A DNA stretch of 64,000 bases from Ganoderma boninense. Taxonomy: Eukaryota > Basidiomycota > Agaricomycetes > Polyporales > Polyporaceae. The notes below the pieces were generated by a model. It saw nothing but the letters and a program-made list of their open reading frames with translations, was not told the origin of the DNA and made no database searches. This document shows positions 1 through 11,695 of this stretch, in pieces. A program made the position numbers and the translations under genes. Position 1 is the first letter of the stretch; each line of letters begins with the position of its first letter. The stretch lies in contig CM035309.1 of the NCBI GenBank assembly GCA_002900995.3, positions 496,001 to 560,000 of the forward strand, in the 5' to 3' direction.

Positions 1-3000
1 CGCGATCGCGAAGCGCGGGCGACGCCGTCGAGCTCGAGCTTGAGCTTGAGCTTGCTGCCTCGAGGCTCCCGCTGCTCCCAGGCCCAGCGCTAGCGTTCAA
101 CGTTCAGACCTCTCAGGGGCCTCGAGGCTGGAGTCGCCGCCGGCCGCCCGGTGGTGCATGGAGCGCGCGCTCCTCCTATCTCGCTCAGGCTGACAGTACC
201 GGTGACAAGTGACACTGCAACAACATAATTATAAGTGCTCACCTGAGCGGGGCTGCTGACTGCCCAGGTTCGCTGCAGAAAATGGGGTGCGCACTGTGCT
301 TGCGGACATCGCAAGGCATAGGCATGATAAGTAAGTATGCATGATGCGTGATGCAGATATCGCGGCGGGGGGAGGGGGGAGGGCGACGAGCGCGTGCGCG
401 ACGTCGGCCAGGCGGTGGCGGGGCCGCCACATTGCGGGCCCCGGGCCCTGCGATCGAGCACGCGAGCACGGGCGAGCCGTGCGAGGGAAACTGAATTGCC
501 TTGGCCTAAGCTCTGGTCGACTTGCCACTTGGGTCGGTGAGCACCCTCCCTGTGACTCCAGGCCGCGATCTTCACAATTGTGGCGCGCTGCCGACTACTG
601 TAAGCAATGCATATGCGGTGAGTACTCGTGCTATTTACAGTAGTGCCCCCTGCGCTGACAGTGCGACATAGGCATCCGCCCATGACTGTGACAATCATGA
701 CATACCGGTTGCCGAGTAGCCCCGAATCCCAATCCGAGAATGCTACAGCGCAGTCAGTAAGTATGTGCGGTCTTGTTCCGCGGGCGTGTCACTGCCAGCG
801 CCGCAGAATGCTAAGTGCCTAGCATGTCAATGTCACAGGCATGACGCGCTCGAGATCTAGAGGCAGACTCGGAGCCCATGAATAGGTCGCCGGCGGAAGA
901 TCGGTGACCGCGCACGGGGGCTAAGAATACAGCAATGTAAAATGCAAAGCCAACTCAGAACTTTCGCGCGTCAACACAGCTAGTAGTGGGGGGATGGGGG
1001 GCGAGGCTCGAGCAGGCTCGAACTCGCACTGCAAACAACTTGACTTGTTGCCGTTTCCTCCGTGACCAAGCCGGGAGCCCTCGATTGCCCATCTGGGCTG
1101 CCAGATCTGGGAGTCGAGGCGTTGAGTAGAGCCAGATCCCGCGATCAAGATGTTGTCGCTGTCAGGATGTCAGGCCCTTAGGTCGCCGCTCCGCTCCTTG
1201 CCTCCGAGTCAGGCTTGGCACCGACACCGACACCGTCGGCTGCCGTGGGCAGACAGGGGGTTAACGTTGACTTCGGGGCGAACATTGATTGCTTACCCGG
1301 TTGCTTACCTTTGCTTACTACATATGCCCCAGCAGTGCTGGGAAATTGGGAATCTGGATCGTGTCAAACATAACTCAGATACCATCACCAACTTCGCCCG
1401 GCAGGCCAAGGCGCGCGCGGACGAGGCCGGTCCCGCCACTCGCAGTGTTCATTGTTTAGCAACCTACATAAGTACTTAGCAGGGCGGTGGGAACTGGAAC
1501 TTGGCAACTCGCGAGAGAACAGAAACGGAAACGGAAACAGAAGCGCATCTGTGAAGAGTTGGCGAGAGAGACACACGCACTGACACGTACCGACGCGCGC
1601 AGGCACCGCGGAACCACCGACGTTTCGCCCAGGGCGGAGTGGGGCGGAGCCATCGCCGCGTGCGCCCAGAACCCGAGCCCGAGCCCGAAGTTCGTCGACC
1701 ATCTGACTCCGAGCCGAAATGGTGCCTTGGCCAGCTGGTGTGCGTGGATGAGGAGGAGCACTGCTGACAGGGAGCAAGGACCGAGCAGCGCACCGGATCA
1801 CCAGATCACAAGCAACTTCGATGCGACCTGGTGGTGGCGAGCCCGAGCGATCCAAGTCCGAACCCAAGTCCAAGTCCAAGAGCAGCAAAGCCCATCGCAT
1901 GCGAGTCCAAGTTCCCGCCCCTCGAGCTCCTCCTCCGAATTCGCGGGCCAGGTCACGGTGCTGGTCCTGCGCGCGGCATCACCGGCACCACCGGGTAGGA
2001 TGCGCTAGCGCGAAATAGACTCGCGTTTGCCTCGAGCGATCCCCGAAGGGTCCCTTCCTTTGGAAGACTTCTGGCGGAGGGTCGGCGGGACGATTCGAAT
2101 TTGGAGCTATTTGGAGATGCCGGACAGTGACAGTGACAGCAACACCGACGGAGGGAGATGGAGGCGCCTGCGCACGCACACGCAAGTCCGCGGCGGGGGC
2201 CTAAGCCTTGGAATGCACGCCGCCACTGGGCACATGCCTATGAGACGCCGGAACACCAGAACGTCGACGTCGTCACAAGGAGGGGGGCGCGGCGGGAGGT
2301 GGTGTAGTTGTCAATATTAATGGGTGGACACTGGTCAGATGGGTGTGCAATGTGCATGCGGGCTTGCGCGCGGATGTGATGTAGGGGGTTCGAAACTAGT
2401 ACTATGTCAGATGAGTACGGCGGGAGGCTGGATGGTGGTGGATAGGTTGGACACCGGTTGCTGTTGGTATCAGGGTGTTTCGTCGCACCTGTGTGTATCG
2501 TGATACTTGCGAGCACTGCTTTACGACTGAGGTCAAGAAAGAAGTTGTGGGGATGGCGTGGAGAGGCGTGCTTTCTTGCTTATCATTCGCCACGACGGTG
2601 TCACAGGTAACTATGTATGCTCTGTAGACACGATCACTCATGCACGGCGACGTTGCGATAAGTATGGTGGAGAACCCAGATATGCGGTGGATACGCGTAC
2701 CCCACGTCCCCATATTTGAGCCGTGAAGCTTCGTGCTACTGTCCTGCGCCCCAACTATCGCCCGACAGTGATGATCGACCACCTGATCGGGATCCATGAC
2801 GGGCCACATGGGGCGGGCGGGGGCTTCGCGTGCGCCAGAATCCGGGTACTTGGCAATTAATTGGACACGGTGGCATACCTTCGACGTCCAAGAGATCGTA
2901 GCGAGGCACAACTTCGAAGGCAAAGCGGGGCTGGGGGGTGGACTTCATCGGCTGGGCAGGCGTGTGTTGGAGAGGACTCGGATGGGAATGTCAGCCGCAG

Positions 3001-4160
3001 TCACAGTGGAGAGGCTAGGAGCAAGCATCATGATCATTGCAGGGAAGAATATGGTGACCCTGGGGGAGGAAGGGCGACGACCCTGGTGCGCAGCGAGCAC
3101 GACGTGCCTGTGGTCGCAGGAGGTTGCGACCGATTTCGTTGGGGGTGCAGTTCTAGCTCCATATCAACCTGTGAGGCGTTGTCCATTACTTCGAATTTCA
3201 TTCATTGCGGAGACTCGGCGGCGGAGACATACTATTCATCGCAGTCAATTGGCTGTCTTGCGCGGTGGCAAGGTGGCCGCCAAGAAAGCACAAGCTAGGA
3301 TGCGGTTCGGATTCTGGAGTGCGCAGGTAAATCCGAGCGGGCGGAGGATAACTCAGACTCTGAGAGGCGGGACCGAGTGGAGGCTGTCGAGTTCCGGCAT
3401 GTCGGACGGAGGATGGGCCGAGGAAGGAGCGGAAGAGGATGACGCACTGCCGTGACGGAGCGCGTCTGAAATGCAAAAATTAGAATTCTTGCGGAATCTG
3501 GGTGTTCTCGAACGTGTGTACCGAAATAGGCAAGGTGGGTGGCGTGATGGGGTTCACCGCCCAACGCTACCACGAAAGGGGCGTAAAGGATCCGGAGATG
3601 CGGATAAGCCTAGGCCTGCGCCAGAGCGGTGGTTGGCGATGGGATGTAGGGAAAGGGTGTGATCATGGGGTGCGTGCGTGCGAGAGAGAAGCCGCACCCA
3701 AGGAAGGCGGCGAACAGCCATGGGAGTACGCCTTCTGTGGGAACGAGTGCGCGCGCATGCATCCGGTTGCTTGCTGCGTTCTGGGATGGCGAGGGAGACA
3801 GGAGGCGCGAGGAGCGGGCTGGGGCTCTGGCGACGGGAAATTGCGAGCGAGGGGCGGGCGGCGGGAGAACAGATAAGGGACGATCGGGATCTGAGATGTC
3901 ATTATGAAATGGGGGCGGCGGGCGGCTACGAAACGAAAGACAACGCCGGACTCGGGCTCGGGCCTGGTCGCAGCGCAAGGTTGCTGGATAGATCACCACC
4001 GAGAAGCCGCCTCTTCGGGACGGCCAATCCCTCTTCGCTCCGTCACACTCGAACCACCACCCATATCAAACAAACACAACTTCATCTTGCCTCTATTTCC
4101 TCGCAACCTTATTCTTCCTCTCCCCTCCATCTCCACCTCCCCCTCTCCCCCGAGGACGCC
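1..4160. other. Intergenic region with no recognisable gene
   Basis: I see no reading frame here with family motifs or a coherent exon chain. The longest open frames (for example 2796-3455 on the plus strand) have the Arg/Gly/Ser-rich composition of GC-rich non-coding DNA. Short simple repeats occur: GAGCTT units near 38-56 and GGAAAC units near 1525-1545. The last 150 bases before 4161 are pyrimidine-rich (CTCC/CCTC tracts), as is usual for a basidiomycete 5' leader, so the phosphatase promoter probably lies between about 3900 and 4160. Confidence 0.6.
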
Positions 4161-7100
4161 ATGCATCCCATCTCCGACGACGCTGCCACTGTCTATGGCC
4201 TGTCCTATCCTCCCGCCTTCCTCGACTCCCTCCCCGCCCTCCGGCACCGCCAGGACCCCTACCCGCCCATCCGCGCCCTCACCGCCACACAGTTCTCCGA
4301 CCTCCATCTGAAGCACCTTACCACCCATGCCCCGGACCATGTCCTCTTCCCCTTCCTCCATGGACTCGAAGGCGACAACGAGCAACAGAACGCGTTCTTC
4401 TCCTCGTCGCGCCCAAAGGGCGACGTCCCTTCCTTCCGCGGATTGATCTGGGTCGCGTGCGATGAGGACGAGGAGGAGATGTGCGACGCCGAGGACCTCG
4501 AGGACGACGACGACGACGATTACTCGACGAGCTCTTCGCTTGACTCGTTTGAGCCGGCCGATCTAGAAGACGATGTCGCCATGGAGCTCGACCCGACGGT
4601 CGAAGGGCCGATGGTGAACGGGTGCCCTCCGCCTGAGCCACTCAAGAAGGTGCCTCTCAATCCCTCTCCTGTGCCGCTTACGAGCACCGTGCATCCCCCA
4701 CCCCCACCGCTTGTGCACTCGGCGCCGGCATTCTTGACGTCGAGCTTCCGCGTGCGAGAACTGTTGCGGACACGCGTGGAGGAGGCAGGGGCGCATGTAA
4801 ATGCCTTTGTCGAGCCCCGGATACCAGATGGGATTAGCCTGCGCAACTTTGGGATCCAAGTGGTGAGTGCGGTTTTCTTTTCTCGCTGAGAGGGCTGTGC
4901 GACGATTGGTCGCATATGGCAGCCGGGTTGGGCAAGTGGGTGACACGGGATGAGCTTGGGAGGCTGCGTCTGCCATGGGGCAGGCTTCGCGGCAGGGAAG
5001 CGGCGGACGGGGTAGGCCTCTTCACAGAAACGTGGCCGATGGAATGCTTCGTGCTGCTGGGAGGCTCCTCCGCAGCCGAACAGGCGTTGCAGATCGACTC
5101 TGTCGGGCAGCTTCGCTATTCCTGTCCCCCGTGCCACTTGAGCGTATCTGCGTCCACGGCCGTGCCCGCGCCATGCCCCCGGCCACTTGTCCCTGTCCCC
5201 CGCGCCCTGCCCGCCCCGCGTTTCGGCCCCCGCAGTGCACACAATGCAGTTGGCAACGTTGCTCATTCGCGCTTACAGCCAATATACGCCACGCTCTCCG
5301 ACGTCGTCGTCTATTCCCCGCGCGGCCACACGCGCCACGCGATCGCCGTCGCAGAGAAGTTCAAGCAGGCAATAGAACTCAAATACAGCGAGCGCCGCTC
5401 CCGCGCCCCGAACCCAGACGCCCTCGTCGTCTACAACGTCTTCGTCCTCGATGCCTCTCCATCTGAGATGGTCGACAAGCTGCCTCACCTCGTAGTCCGC
5501 ACCGAGGATCTCTTCTCCGGCGCGCATACAGCCGGCACTGATGCCCATACCCTTGGGGAACTCCACGATGACCTCCCCTGCCTCGCCCGTGCGAACACCA
5601 TAGATTTCGCCCAGCGCGAAAAGGAGGAGATGCGCGACCTCACTCAGGCGTCGGAAATCATCTCCATCATCGACCCCACGTCCACTATAGATTCGGACTC
5701 AATCGCAGGCTCTAGCACCTCCTCGCATTGGGAGCCCACCATTGGCCAGATATTCCTCGGTAACTCGAACGACGTCCCGCTCCCCCCTGACCGCCGCATC
5801 CGCATACGTTCCATTCGCGGTGAAGACGATGACGATGACGCATATGATTGGCGGAGCAACGACCCCAATCACGGCTACGGGTATGATCTCTGCATAGAAT
5901 GCCACGACTATGCCCCTTTCCCTAATTCCGCCCACCTCCGCGCGGCTGAGGAGCACTTCCGTCTCCTCGAGAAGCGTTGGATTGAGAGGTGCGTCGCGGA
6001 CATGGATGGACTCGACCCCAAGGATCCCGTCCAACCCCGTCCGCCACCGAATGCATCGCATGTCGTTCACCTTCCATTCCCGAGTTCCCCTGCCTCGTCC
6101 GTCGTGACAATCAACACCCTCTTGCCGTTCATCCAGTTCTTGAAGAGTCTCATGCTGCCTGTCGATGGTTCCCTCACCTACGAAGTTGCGCGCGACCAGC
6201 TGTCTCCTCCGCGCCCGCAAAATGCCTTCGATTCCCCGCACAGGCGCGGTTCTCCGACCTCTGGGTTCTCGCCGAGCTCTTTGCCACCCCCTAGTTCCTT
6301 CCCCGCGTCCTTCTTCCAGTCATCGTCTTCTCCGCTACATGGCGCATATACGCGCATTCGGTCGACCTCTGCCACTTTCCCGTCGATTTCATCCCCCGCC
6401 ACTCCCCTTTCTTCGAGCCCTACCTCCATTAACCCTGTTCCCCTCCGGACACGCCCCTTGAAGATCCTGATCTACTCCGCGGATGGTTACACAGAATCAT
6501 CGGTGTTGGCGTTGTCCATTCTGATGGCACTCCGGGGTTCATCCCTCCCTGAGGCTTATCTCACCCTCCAGGTCGAGAAGCGCCGCAGCTTCTTCGTGTA
6601 CCAGAGCGATCTGGGTGTGCTCCGGCGCGTCGAGGCACGTCTCGAGAAGGACCGTGCCGCCCAGGCTCCGTCGCAAGCACCGACACCACATCCCTCTCCG
6701 GCGCCCGTAGGTGCGTCGCATGGTGACGGAGGCAGCTGGAGCCGGTCTCTTGGACACGCGTCCGCGAGGTCGGTCCAGTTCGCGAATCCTCCAGTGGTCA
6801 ACGATCCATCAGACATCCCCACGGGCGTGAGCGCACCGAGCGGTGTGGTATACCCTCTTCGAACTCGTTCGGAGTCAGAAGCAGACATCGGAGCTCATCC
6901 GCACACCCCGGTACGACCCCGCGCGAAGACACTGCCTCCGACACGGACGCTGCCGTGGAAGGACCACCAGGTCTGGTTCAATGACCCCAGATTCGACGGA
7001 AGCTTCCCCAGCAGGGTGTTGCCGTTCTTGTACCTCGGGAACCTGTGAGTACATGTTTTGTGATTGCGTGACAAGCCGGCATCTGAGACTTCCATCGCCG

Positions 7101-7840
7101 CACCACAGGAATCACGCTTCGAATGCGTTCATGCTGCACGCGCTCGGGATCACGCACGTCGTCTCTGTGGGCGAGTGCGCGCTCGTCCCACCGCCTCACC
7201 TGAACCCCGCCCACATCGTGCCCCCCACATCGTGCGCCATGCCGAACCCGAACGCGCACTTTGTGCCCGGCAAGGGTCCCGGGGGCCAGGGCTCGCTTTG
7301 GATCGAGGAACGCGAGGGACGCATCAAGGTCCTCGACATCAAGGGCGTATGCGACGACGGGATCGACACGCTCGAGCCGCAGCTCGAGCCGATCTGCGAG
7401 TGGATCGACAAGGCGCGCGAGGAGGGTGGGAAGGTGCTCGTGCACTGCCGGGTCGGGGTGTCGCGCAGCGCGACTGTCACGGTGAGTTGCTCTCTGCACA
7501 TGCATCTGCCGTGTGCGTTGTGTGTGGGCGTGGCTGAATGGCTGGTTGGTTGGCACAGATCGCGTACGTGATGAAGCACCTCGGGATCCCGCTCGTCGAC
7601 GCGTACCTCATCGTGCGCTCGCGGCGGCTGTCGGTGCTGATCCAGCCGAACATGCGGCTGCTGTACAACCTGCTCGGGTGGGAGATCAAGCTCGCGCGGG
7701 AGCGGTGCGAGCGCGCGCTGCCAGCAGAGGCGGAGGAAGGGAAGTGGAACGCGCGGATGCAGCACGAGCTCGCGCGCGCGCTGAACTGGCCGTACCTCGC
7801 GAAGGAGGTGCATGCGCTGAACGAGAAGTACTTGCACTGA
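4161..7840 (+). CDS. PPS1-like dual-specificity protein phosphatase
   Basis: Four exons: 4161-4862, 5279-7044, 7109-7481 and 7559-7840, giving about 1040 residues. The C-terminal quarter is a dual-specificity phosphatase domain. It starts near FLYLGN, runs through HALGITHVVSVGE, and carries the C-x5-R signature HCRVGVSRS with catalytic Cys at about residue 936 and Arg at about 942. The family removes phosphate from Tyr and Ser/Thr of protein substrates; yeast PPS1 is linked to S-phase control (family knowledge). The N-terminal half has a conserved IYATLSDVVVYSPRG segment, an acidic DDDDD stretch and Ser/Pro-rich linkers. I placed intron 1 at 4863-5278 (416 nt) because GISLRNFGIQV then joins PIYATLSD in phase, the continuous motif I expect for this family. 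The ATG at 4161 follows a pyrimidine-rich leader. All three junctions keep phase. The regulatory N-terminus could have other isoforms. Confidence 0.85.
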
Positions 7841-8727
7841 CGTCTTGCCCTGTGCTTCTGACGCAAGAACGGTGCGACCCGCTCTTGTTTTTTGTTGTCG
7901 CTTTTGTGGTTGTTGTTCTCAAGTTGTTGTTGTGGATGTCGTGATTATTGTACATGCACTTCCTTCCTCGGCCCTGAATACACTCTGGTTCTTCTCCCCG
8001 GTTACCCCTCTCAAATCCCACATCACCTCCATCTCTCACCTGTCATCCCACGTTCCCATATCGCATTGTCTCTCTCTCTAGTGACGGTCGCTCTGCATGC
8101 TCGGACTGTTGCGAGCTTCCGCCCCAGCCCACCCCCCCACCGCAACCCCATCCCATCTCATCCTGTGTACATACATACATGCTTGTTCCGGTCCCGAGTC
8201 ATTGTCGTCCCCATTGCCCAGTTTCAGTTCCAGTTCGCGTCACCTCAGCTGCTCGTCATCGTCATCGTCATCATTCCCACCTTGTTGTTGTCACTGTCGT
8301 CGTTCCCGTTCCCGTTCTCACAGTCTGCTGCTTCTGTCTTGAGTCTTGTCTCGCGGATACGGTGCCATTGTCAGATATCTGGAGTTGTACATCATCATCA
8401 TCATCACCACGCTGTAATTATTATGTCCCGCCTGCGCATCACCCTCTTCTTTTTCTCTGCCATTGTTGGTCTTCAGGCGTTGCTTTCATCGTCTACGTGC
8501 TCTCGTGCTCTCGTGCTCTCATCGGTCGACTGGAATGTGTCGCGAGGGCCGGTTAGGCTTGCCGCTCTCGCGTAAATCATGGGTTGAGGCCTTGAGGGCT
8601 TGGCTTCTGGGCATGTGCCCTTGGCCACCTTCGCGAACGCTGACGCTGCTTCCATGCCTGCTGGAAGCCACGTATCCTCCTTGTCTCTTGCAATTGACTC
8701 TTTCCTTCGGGCTAATCCTCCCGTACC
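7841..8727. other. Intergenic: phosphatase 3' region and F-box promoter
   Basis: There is no convincing gene. The stretch is rich in CAT/TCA and GTT microsatellite-like runs, for example CATCATCATCATCATCAC near 8390. A 50-codon ORF at 8423-8575 starts with a hydrophobic, signal-like segment, but it has no paralog or motif. The last 70 bases contain GCCACGTATCC, which is also present upstream of the third family-A gene, so the leader was copied with the genes. Confidence 0.5.
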
Positions 8728-10931
8728 ATGGATGCAGATAGTCTCTCTCTTCTAGAGTCGGTCTCACAGCTGGAGCTCTCCGTAGACAGGAATATGGCTG
8801 CTTTAAGGTGAGTCTTTCTGTTGTATACCTCGCAGCTCACGTCGGACGACGGTTGCTGATATTGTTTAACTCGCAGTCGCGATAATGTACGTGGTTGTGT
8901 TGTCTCGGTTTTTTCCCCATGCGTGATCGGTACTGAATGTTATGGGACTCACAGGCAGTTTTGGTGGAAGCCAAACTACAGATGCTCCTCTGGGGAGTGC
9001 GCGGCCACTTGAACGGGCTCTCTTCAGTCAACAGGCTTCCGCCCGAGATGCTCGCCGCGATTTTCCGGCAAGTGGTGAGGCCTCGCGTCGAAGCGCCCAT
9101 GCTCGCCGCCGAGCAAGACTCCGCCCAACACCAACACGGACATCCCAATCAGAAGGAAGTCGATATGAGACCTCAATTCCGCCTCGCCCACGTCTGTCGG
9201 CGTTGGCGCAGCACGGCGCTCGGCGACGCGTCGCTCTGGGCTCGCGTCGACATTCAAGCCTATCCCGAGGCAGCAGTCAAGTTCTTCCTCCAGTGTGCTG
9301 CGGGATACCCACTCACGCTGCATGCTCCTGTGGAGAAGGCTCCCCTCGAAGACAGGATCATGAAGGACCATAGCCCTCGCATCCGTGCCGTCTATCTGAG
9401 CAGGAAACAAATAAGGGACGCCTTGGTTTTCCGCTCCTCCCGCGCACGCCTCAGAGGGACAGGGCCCGTGCCGTTCCACAGCTTTACTAGTGCCCGCATA
9501 TTCGACACAGAGGAAGCACCGGGCTCGATTTTTCAATATTTCTGTTCCTATGCGCCGCAGCTCGAATGTTTCGTGCTTCGAGACGGCGAGCTCAGACCCA
9601 GAATCCCTGTGTCGTCGTCCGGGCCAGCCCCTGAATTATCCCCGCTGAAAGCACTCGCTCTCCGTCTGCCGGAGGCCTTCTTCCCGAGAAACTCCTTCCC
9701 GAACCTCACTCACCTGTTCCTTTCTTTTCCTTTCCCGCCATCGGAGGCTCAGGAGTGTATAGAAAGCATGCTCCAAATGTTCTCTCACACACCGCAGCTG
9801 CAGTTCTTACAGCTTTCCAACCTTCGTGCGCTGACTGCCACATCGAATGACTTCACCATTCCTCTCCCCCGGGTCTCTCTTGACCACCTCCGCCTTCTTA
9901 CTTTCAGCGATGTGCAGCTGGAGGTCGTGTTCTACCTTCTCAAGTATCTCGTTCTGCCACCGGCTGTCCTGCTGTCCATCGACGGCAGTGAGGGGAGCAA
10001 TGTCAACAGCAATGTTCTTCAGCCCTCGCTACGCCTCCCTCCCATCGCGCCGCTCAACACCGCGACTTTCATGGAAATCTCCGTCGACGTCCACGCACTC
10101 CTCCTGACCGCGTACGACGCGCAGCTCGCGTCCAGCTTCGTCTTCAAAACACACGACTTCAGCGACTTCTGGACCTCCACCTGGCTCCCCGAGCTGCACG
10201 ACATGATCTCGCTCTCCCGGATCACCGTTCTCCACATCAACGACAACGGCGGGCGCGTGCTCCCCAGCCTCCTCCCGCACTTCACTCAGCTCACAGAGCT
10301 GTCCATCCTGCTGCTTCCGAGTCCCACTGTACAGGGGGCCGCGGGCGTGGTGCAGACCGCACGCGCGTTATTCGCCAGCCTAAACCCGCTCACGACGCTC
10401 GCATGCCCTGCATTGCAGTCCCTCGGGCTCGAGGCTGAGATCGACGACGAGTCCTTCCCGTACATTGAGCTCCAGGCGATGGCCGTCGGACGCCATCAGC
10501 GCGGCACCCCCCTCCGCCGCTTCGTCTACCTGTGGCACCGCGACGCCAGGCCGCGATCCAGGGCAGCGGCGGACGCGGAGGAGCAGGGCAAGATGTCGCT
10601 CGTCGAGGCCGCGCTGTCGCCGCTGCTCGAGGGGTACGTCGAGGCGGCCGAGTACCGGCTGTCGTCGTCGGGGCCCGGGGAGAAGCTGTGCCCGTTCGTG
10701 CCGCGGGAGTGCTGGCGCGTGCGGCGCCCTGAGGCGGAGAGGTACTGGAGGGACACGCGGCTGAGCTATGGGATGCCTTGGGAGGAGACGAGGTTTGAGA
10801 CTCAGAGTGATGACTACGTGTGGCGGCTGCGGATGGGTGAGCCCGACGATATCGACCGTGCAGATGCCAGTGACCGTGATGGGGATTTGGCGGATTTCGG
10901 CGCCGCGCCGTTGAGCTTGTTCACGGAGTGA
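8728..10931 (+). CDS. F-box protein, family A copy 1
   Basis: Three exons: 8728-8807, a 10-nt exon 8877-8886, and 8955-10931, giving about 688 residues. The F-box lies near residues 50-100: RLPPEMLAAIFRQVV, then FRLAHVCRRWRSTALGDASLWARVD. The long C-terminal part has irregular Leu-rich segments (FPNLTHLFLSF, PQLQFLQLSNL, LDHLRLLTFSDVQLE), typical of fungal F-box/LRR-like proteins. F-box proteins bind Skp1 through the F-box and bring substrates to an SCF ubiquitin ligase; the substrate here is unknown. The start MDADSLSLLESVSQLELSV matches the starts of the two following genes, which supports the two tiny 5' exons. It is the first of three head-to-tail copies. The C-terminus is longer than in the other copies and ends in an acidic tail. 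Confidence 0.85.
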
Positions 10932-11695
10932 GGTCGCTTTGTCGTGGCTTGGACAAGCGCGTACTCTGAAAGTCAGCATTTACCGTAACGTCATGTCTGT
11001 TTGTAGACGGGACAAGGAACGGGATGAGACACTACTGAATTCATGGCGCGGTGGCGGCTGGGGAACCTCTAAGCGCCGAAGGCGCTATCTCTTGAGAGCA
11101 GTTTAAACAAGTAATTGTCAATTGTTCACGTTGCTTAACTTTCTTCCACTCTCTGGCACGTCGCAAACCGTCCCCAGGCGGAACGGGATTCGAGAGCTCT
11201 TTTCCGCCTCGCTCAAGGTGCTTTGGGTCGTCTGTGATATGATATAAAGGCAAGTCCTGACTTCAGCTTTCTTGTGCATCCTTATAATTTTACGATTCAA
11301 GTTTACTATCGCGTGGCGCGCAGCCGGGCTCGTGGGCGGCCGATGGAGATCGGAATATATACAGTAGATATGATTCACTGAAAGTATTCCTCAAAGGTAC
11401 CGGTTTCGCTTTTCTACTCTCAAATATGTCTTTCATCACATTCACTGCCCTCTCCAAATCGTGCTCCGAGTCTTACTATCAGCCAGCTGGAATCATACGT
11501 TGCGAGCGCCGATCGCCGAGCGGCCAACCGGTCACGCCGGTTAAGGTCAACCTTCGCGCAACTACCGTGGGCATGCTCATACTCGTGGTCGGTGCTTCTG
11601 GCATGCCTGCCCCAAACCACGCACCCAAACCACGCACCCTCCTCACTGCCTACTACTTGTCTCCCTCGACTCCCTCCACCTAATCCTCCTGTGCC
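10932..11695. other. Intergenic between F-box A1 and A2
   Basis: No coding potential is supported. The stretch holds a TATA block at 11243-11248 that resembles the promoter of the family-B F-box gene near 17337, followed by about 450 bases without a gene, then a pyrimidine-rich leader (CTCCCTCGACTCCCTCC) directly before the ATG at 11696. Confidence 0.5.
11243..11248 (+). promoter_or_regulatory. TATA box in a block shared with the family-B promoter
   Basis: TATAAA sits in the context GGGTCG…ATGATATAAAGGCAAGTC. Nearly the same block (GGGTCG…ATGATATAAGGGCAAGTC) lies 65 bases before the family-B start at 17402. Here the next F-box ATG is about 450 bases away, so this may be a displaced or relic promoter. 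Confidence 0.45.

Noticed and set aside
2796..3455. 219-codon open frame on the plus strand
   Set aside because: No motif, paralog or plausible exon partner. The composition matches translated GC-rich non-coding DNA, and overlapping frames of similar length exist.
4916..5278. In-frame upstream part of the phosphatase exon 2 as coding sequence
   Set aside because: It would insert low-complexity residues into the conserved GIQV-PIYATLSD junction, and the in-phase splice 4863-5278 removes it.
8423..8575. 50-codon ORF with a hydrophobic start, a possible small secreted protein
   Set aside because: It lies in a repeat-rich stretch between two genes, has no cleavage-compatible mature part, and is not repeated near the paralogs.
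11426..11683. 85-codon ORF upstream of F-box A2
   Set aside because: It overlaps the promoter and leader of the next gene, and the leaders of the other copies do not preserve it.
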